A DNA stretch of 6,074 nucleotides from Burkholderiales bacterium (GTDB taxonomy: Bacteria; Pseudomonadota; Gammaproteobacteria; Burkholderiales; Chitinimonadaceae). The notes beneath the pieces were generated by a model. That model was not told the origin of the DNA and did not search any database. It was given only the letters and a program-made list of their open reading frames with translations. Within the stretch, counting starts at the first letter, position 1. The number at the start of each line of letters is the position of its first letter. The position numbers and the translations under genes are program-made. Below are positions 5,534 through 6,074 of the stretch, piece after piece. Where the stretch lies: assembly GCA_019234745.1 (NCBI GenBank), contig JAFAKZ010000249.1:1-6074 (forward strand), written 5' to 3'.

Positions 5534-5576
5534 GGTGAAAGGTGGGGCATGCACGGCCGCTTCATCACCTTTCACC
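5534..5576. terminator. Perfect 11-bp inverted repeat between convergent genes
   Basis: GGTGAAAGGTG (5534-5544) is the exact reverse complement of CACCTTTCACC (5566-5576) with a 21-base loop. It lies between the stop codons of the solute-binding gene (+) and tgt (-), where a bidirectional terminator would be expected. The stem is built from the GTGAAAG heptamer. There is no classical T-run, so it may be a repeat rather than an intrinsic terminator. Confidence 0.4.
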
Positions 5577-5588
5577 TTTCACTCCTCG

Positions 5589-6074
5589 CTACGCCACCCC
5601 GCGCGCCCGCTCCCCATGGAAGCGCGCCACGAAGGCGGCGAACTGCCCCGCCTCGATCGCCGCACGCATCTCCGCCATCAGCCACTGGTAGTAGTGCAGG
5701 TTATGGATGGTATTGAGGCGCGCACCGAGAATCTCCCCCGTGCGGAACAGATGGTGCAGGTAGGCGCGGCTGAAGTTGCGGCAGCCGTAGCAGGCGCAGC
5801 TTTCGTCCAGCGGCTTGTCGTCCGTGCGGTAGCGCGCATTCTTGATCTTGGCATCGCCCCAGCGTGTGAATAGCCAGCCATTGCGCGCATTGCGCGTGGG
5901 CATCACGCAGTCGAACATATCGATACCCTGCGATACGCCGTACACGAGGTCTTCTGGCGTACCCACGCCCATGAGGTAGCGCGGCTTGTCCGTGGGCAGC
6001 TGCGGCGCCGTGTGCGCGAGGATGCGCGCGAAGTCTTCCTTCGGCTCGCCCACGCTCAGGCCGCCGATGGCGAA
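5589..6074 (-). CDS. tgt: tRNA-guanine transglycosylase (queuine tRNA-ribosyltransferase), C-terminal part
   Basis: The minus-strand frame enters from the right edge and ends with TAG at 5589-5591, giving 161 residues of a protein that is normally about 370 long; the N-terminal part is outside the window. Tgt exchanges guanine 34 in the anticodon of Asp, Asn, His and Tyr tRNAs for the queuosine precursor preQ1. The signature blocks are present: FAIGGLSVGEPK at the edge, YLMGVGTPEDL, then GIDMFDCVMPTRNARNG with the catalytic aspartate, and the zinc site CxCxxC with a downstream His in LNTIHN. The C-terminus (MRAAIEAGQFAAFVARF) is typical. The GTG at 6051-6053 is an internal valine, not a start, because the conserved FAIGGLS precedes it in frame. 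Downstream of tgt lies a convergent solute-binding gene, not the yajC-secD-secF cluster that often follows it. Confidence 0.95.
   Translation of the reverse strand, partial: FAIGGLSVGEPKEDFARILAHTAPQLPTDKPRYLMGVGTPEDLVYGVSQGIDMFDCVMPTRNARNGWLFTRWGDAKIKNARYRTDDKPLDESCACYGCRNFSRAYLHHLFRTGEILGARLNTIHNLHYYQWLMAEMRAAIEAGQFAAFVARFHGERARGVA

Noticed and set aside
5497..5582. CRISPR array
   Set aside because: The units are 7 bases long, mostly without spacers, and partly inverted.
6051..6053. GTG as the tgt start codon
   Set aside because: The conserved FAIGGLS continues upstream in frame to the window edge, so the gene is truncated by the window only.

Overview
The window reads as ordinary chromosomal DNA of a GC-rich Gram-negative proteobacterium. 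A betaproteobacterium, perhaps of the Neisseriales, is my best guess from the style of the MocR, DUF1272, zeta-GST and Tgt proteins; this is an inference from family resemblance, not a computed placement. There are no phage, plasmid, transposase, CRISPR or rRNA/tRNA genes. The genes are mostly single transcription units with housekeeping, regulatory or uptake-type products.

Layout from left to right: the C-terminal part of a HupE/UreJ-like membrane protein (+, cut by the window edge); a complete GntR/MocR-type regulator with an aminotransferase-like domain (+); a 269-base intergenic stretch holding a 155-bp element bounded by a perfect 15-bp inverted repeat and filled with three further stem arms; a membrane-anchored protein of unknown function (+); a periplasmic solute-binding protein on the minus strand, whose stop codon overlaps that of the preceding gene; then, divergent from it, a small cysteine-rich DUF1272 protein (+), a zeta-class glutathione transferase of the maleylacetoacetate isomerase type (+) and a second secreted solute-binding-like protein (+). 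A convergent intergenic region with heptamer repeats and hairpins separates this last gene from the C-terminal half of tRNA-guanine transglycosylase (tgt, minus, cut by the right edge).

The genes do not form an obvious shared pathway. Both solute-binding proteins lack adjacent permease and ATPase genes, and the maleylacetoacetate isomerase-like gene lacks its usual tyrosine-catabolism neighbours.

The most notable observations are two. First, the MocR regulator has lost the lysine that should bind pyridoxal phosphate (Thr at that position) along with the neighbouring PLP-contacting Tyr and Arg, so it may be a PLP-independent regulator. Second, the 155-bp element between the regulator and the hypothetical gene can fold into a closed multibranch structure, and looks like a miniature inverted-repeat element or an undescribed structured RNA.
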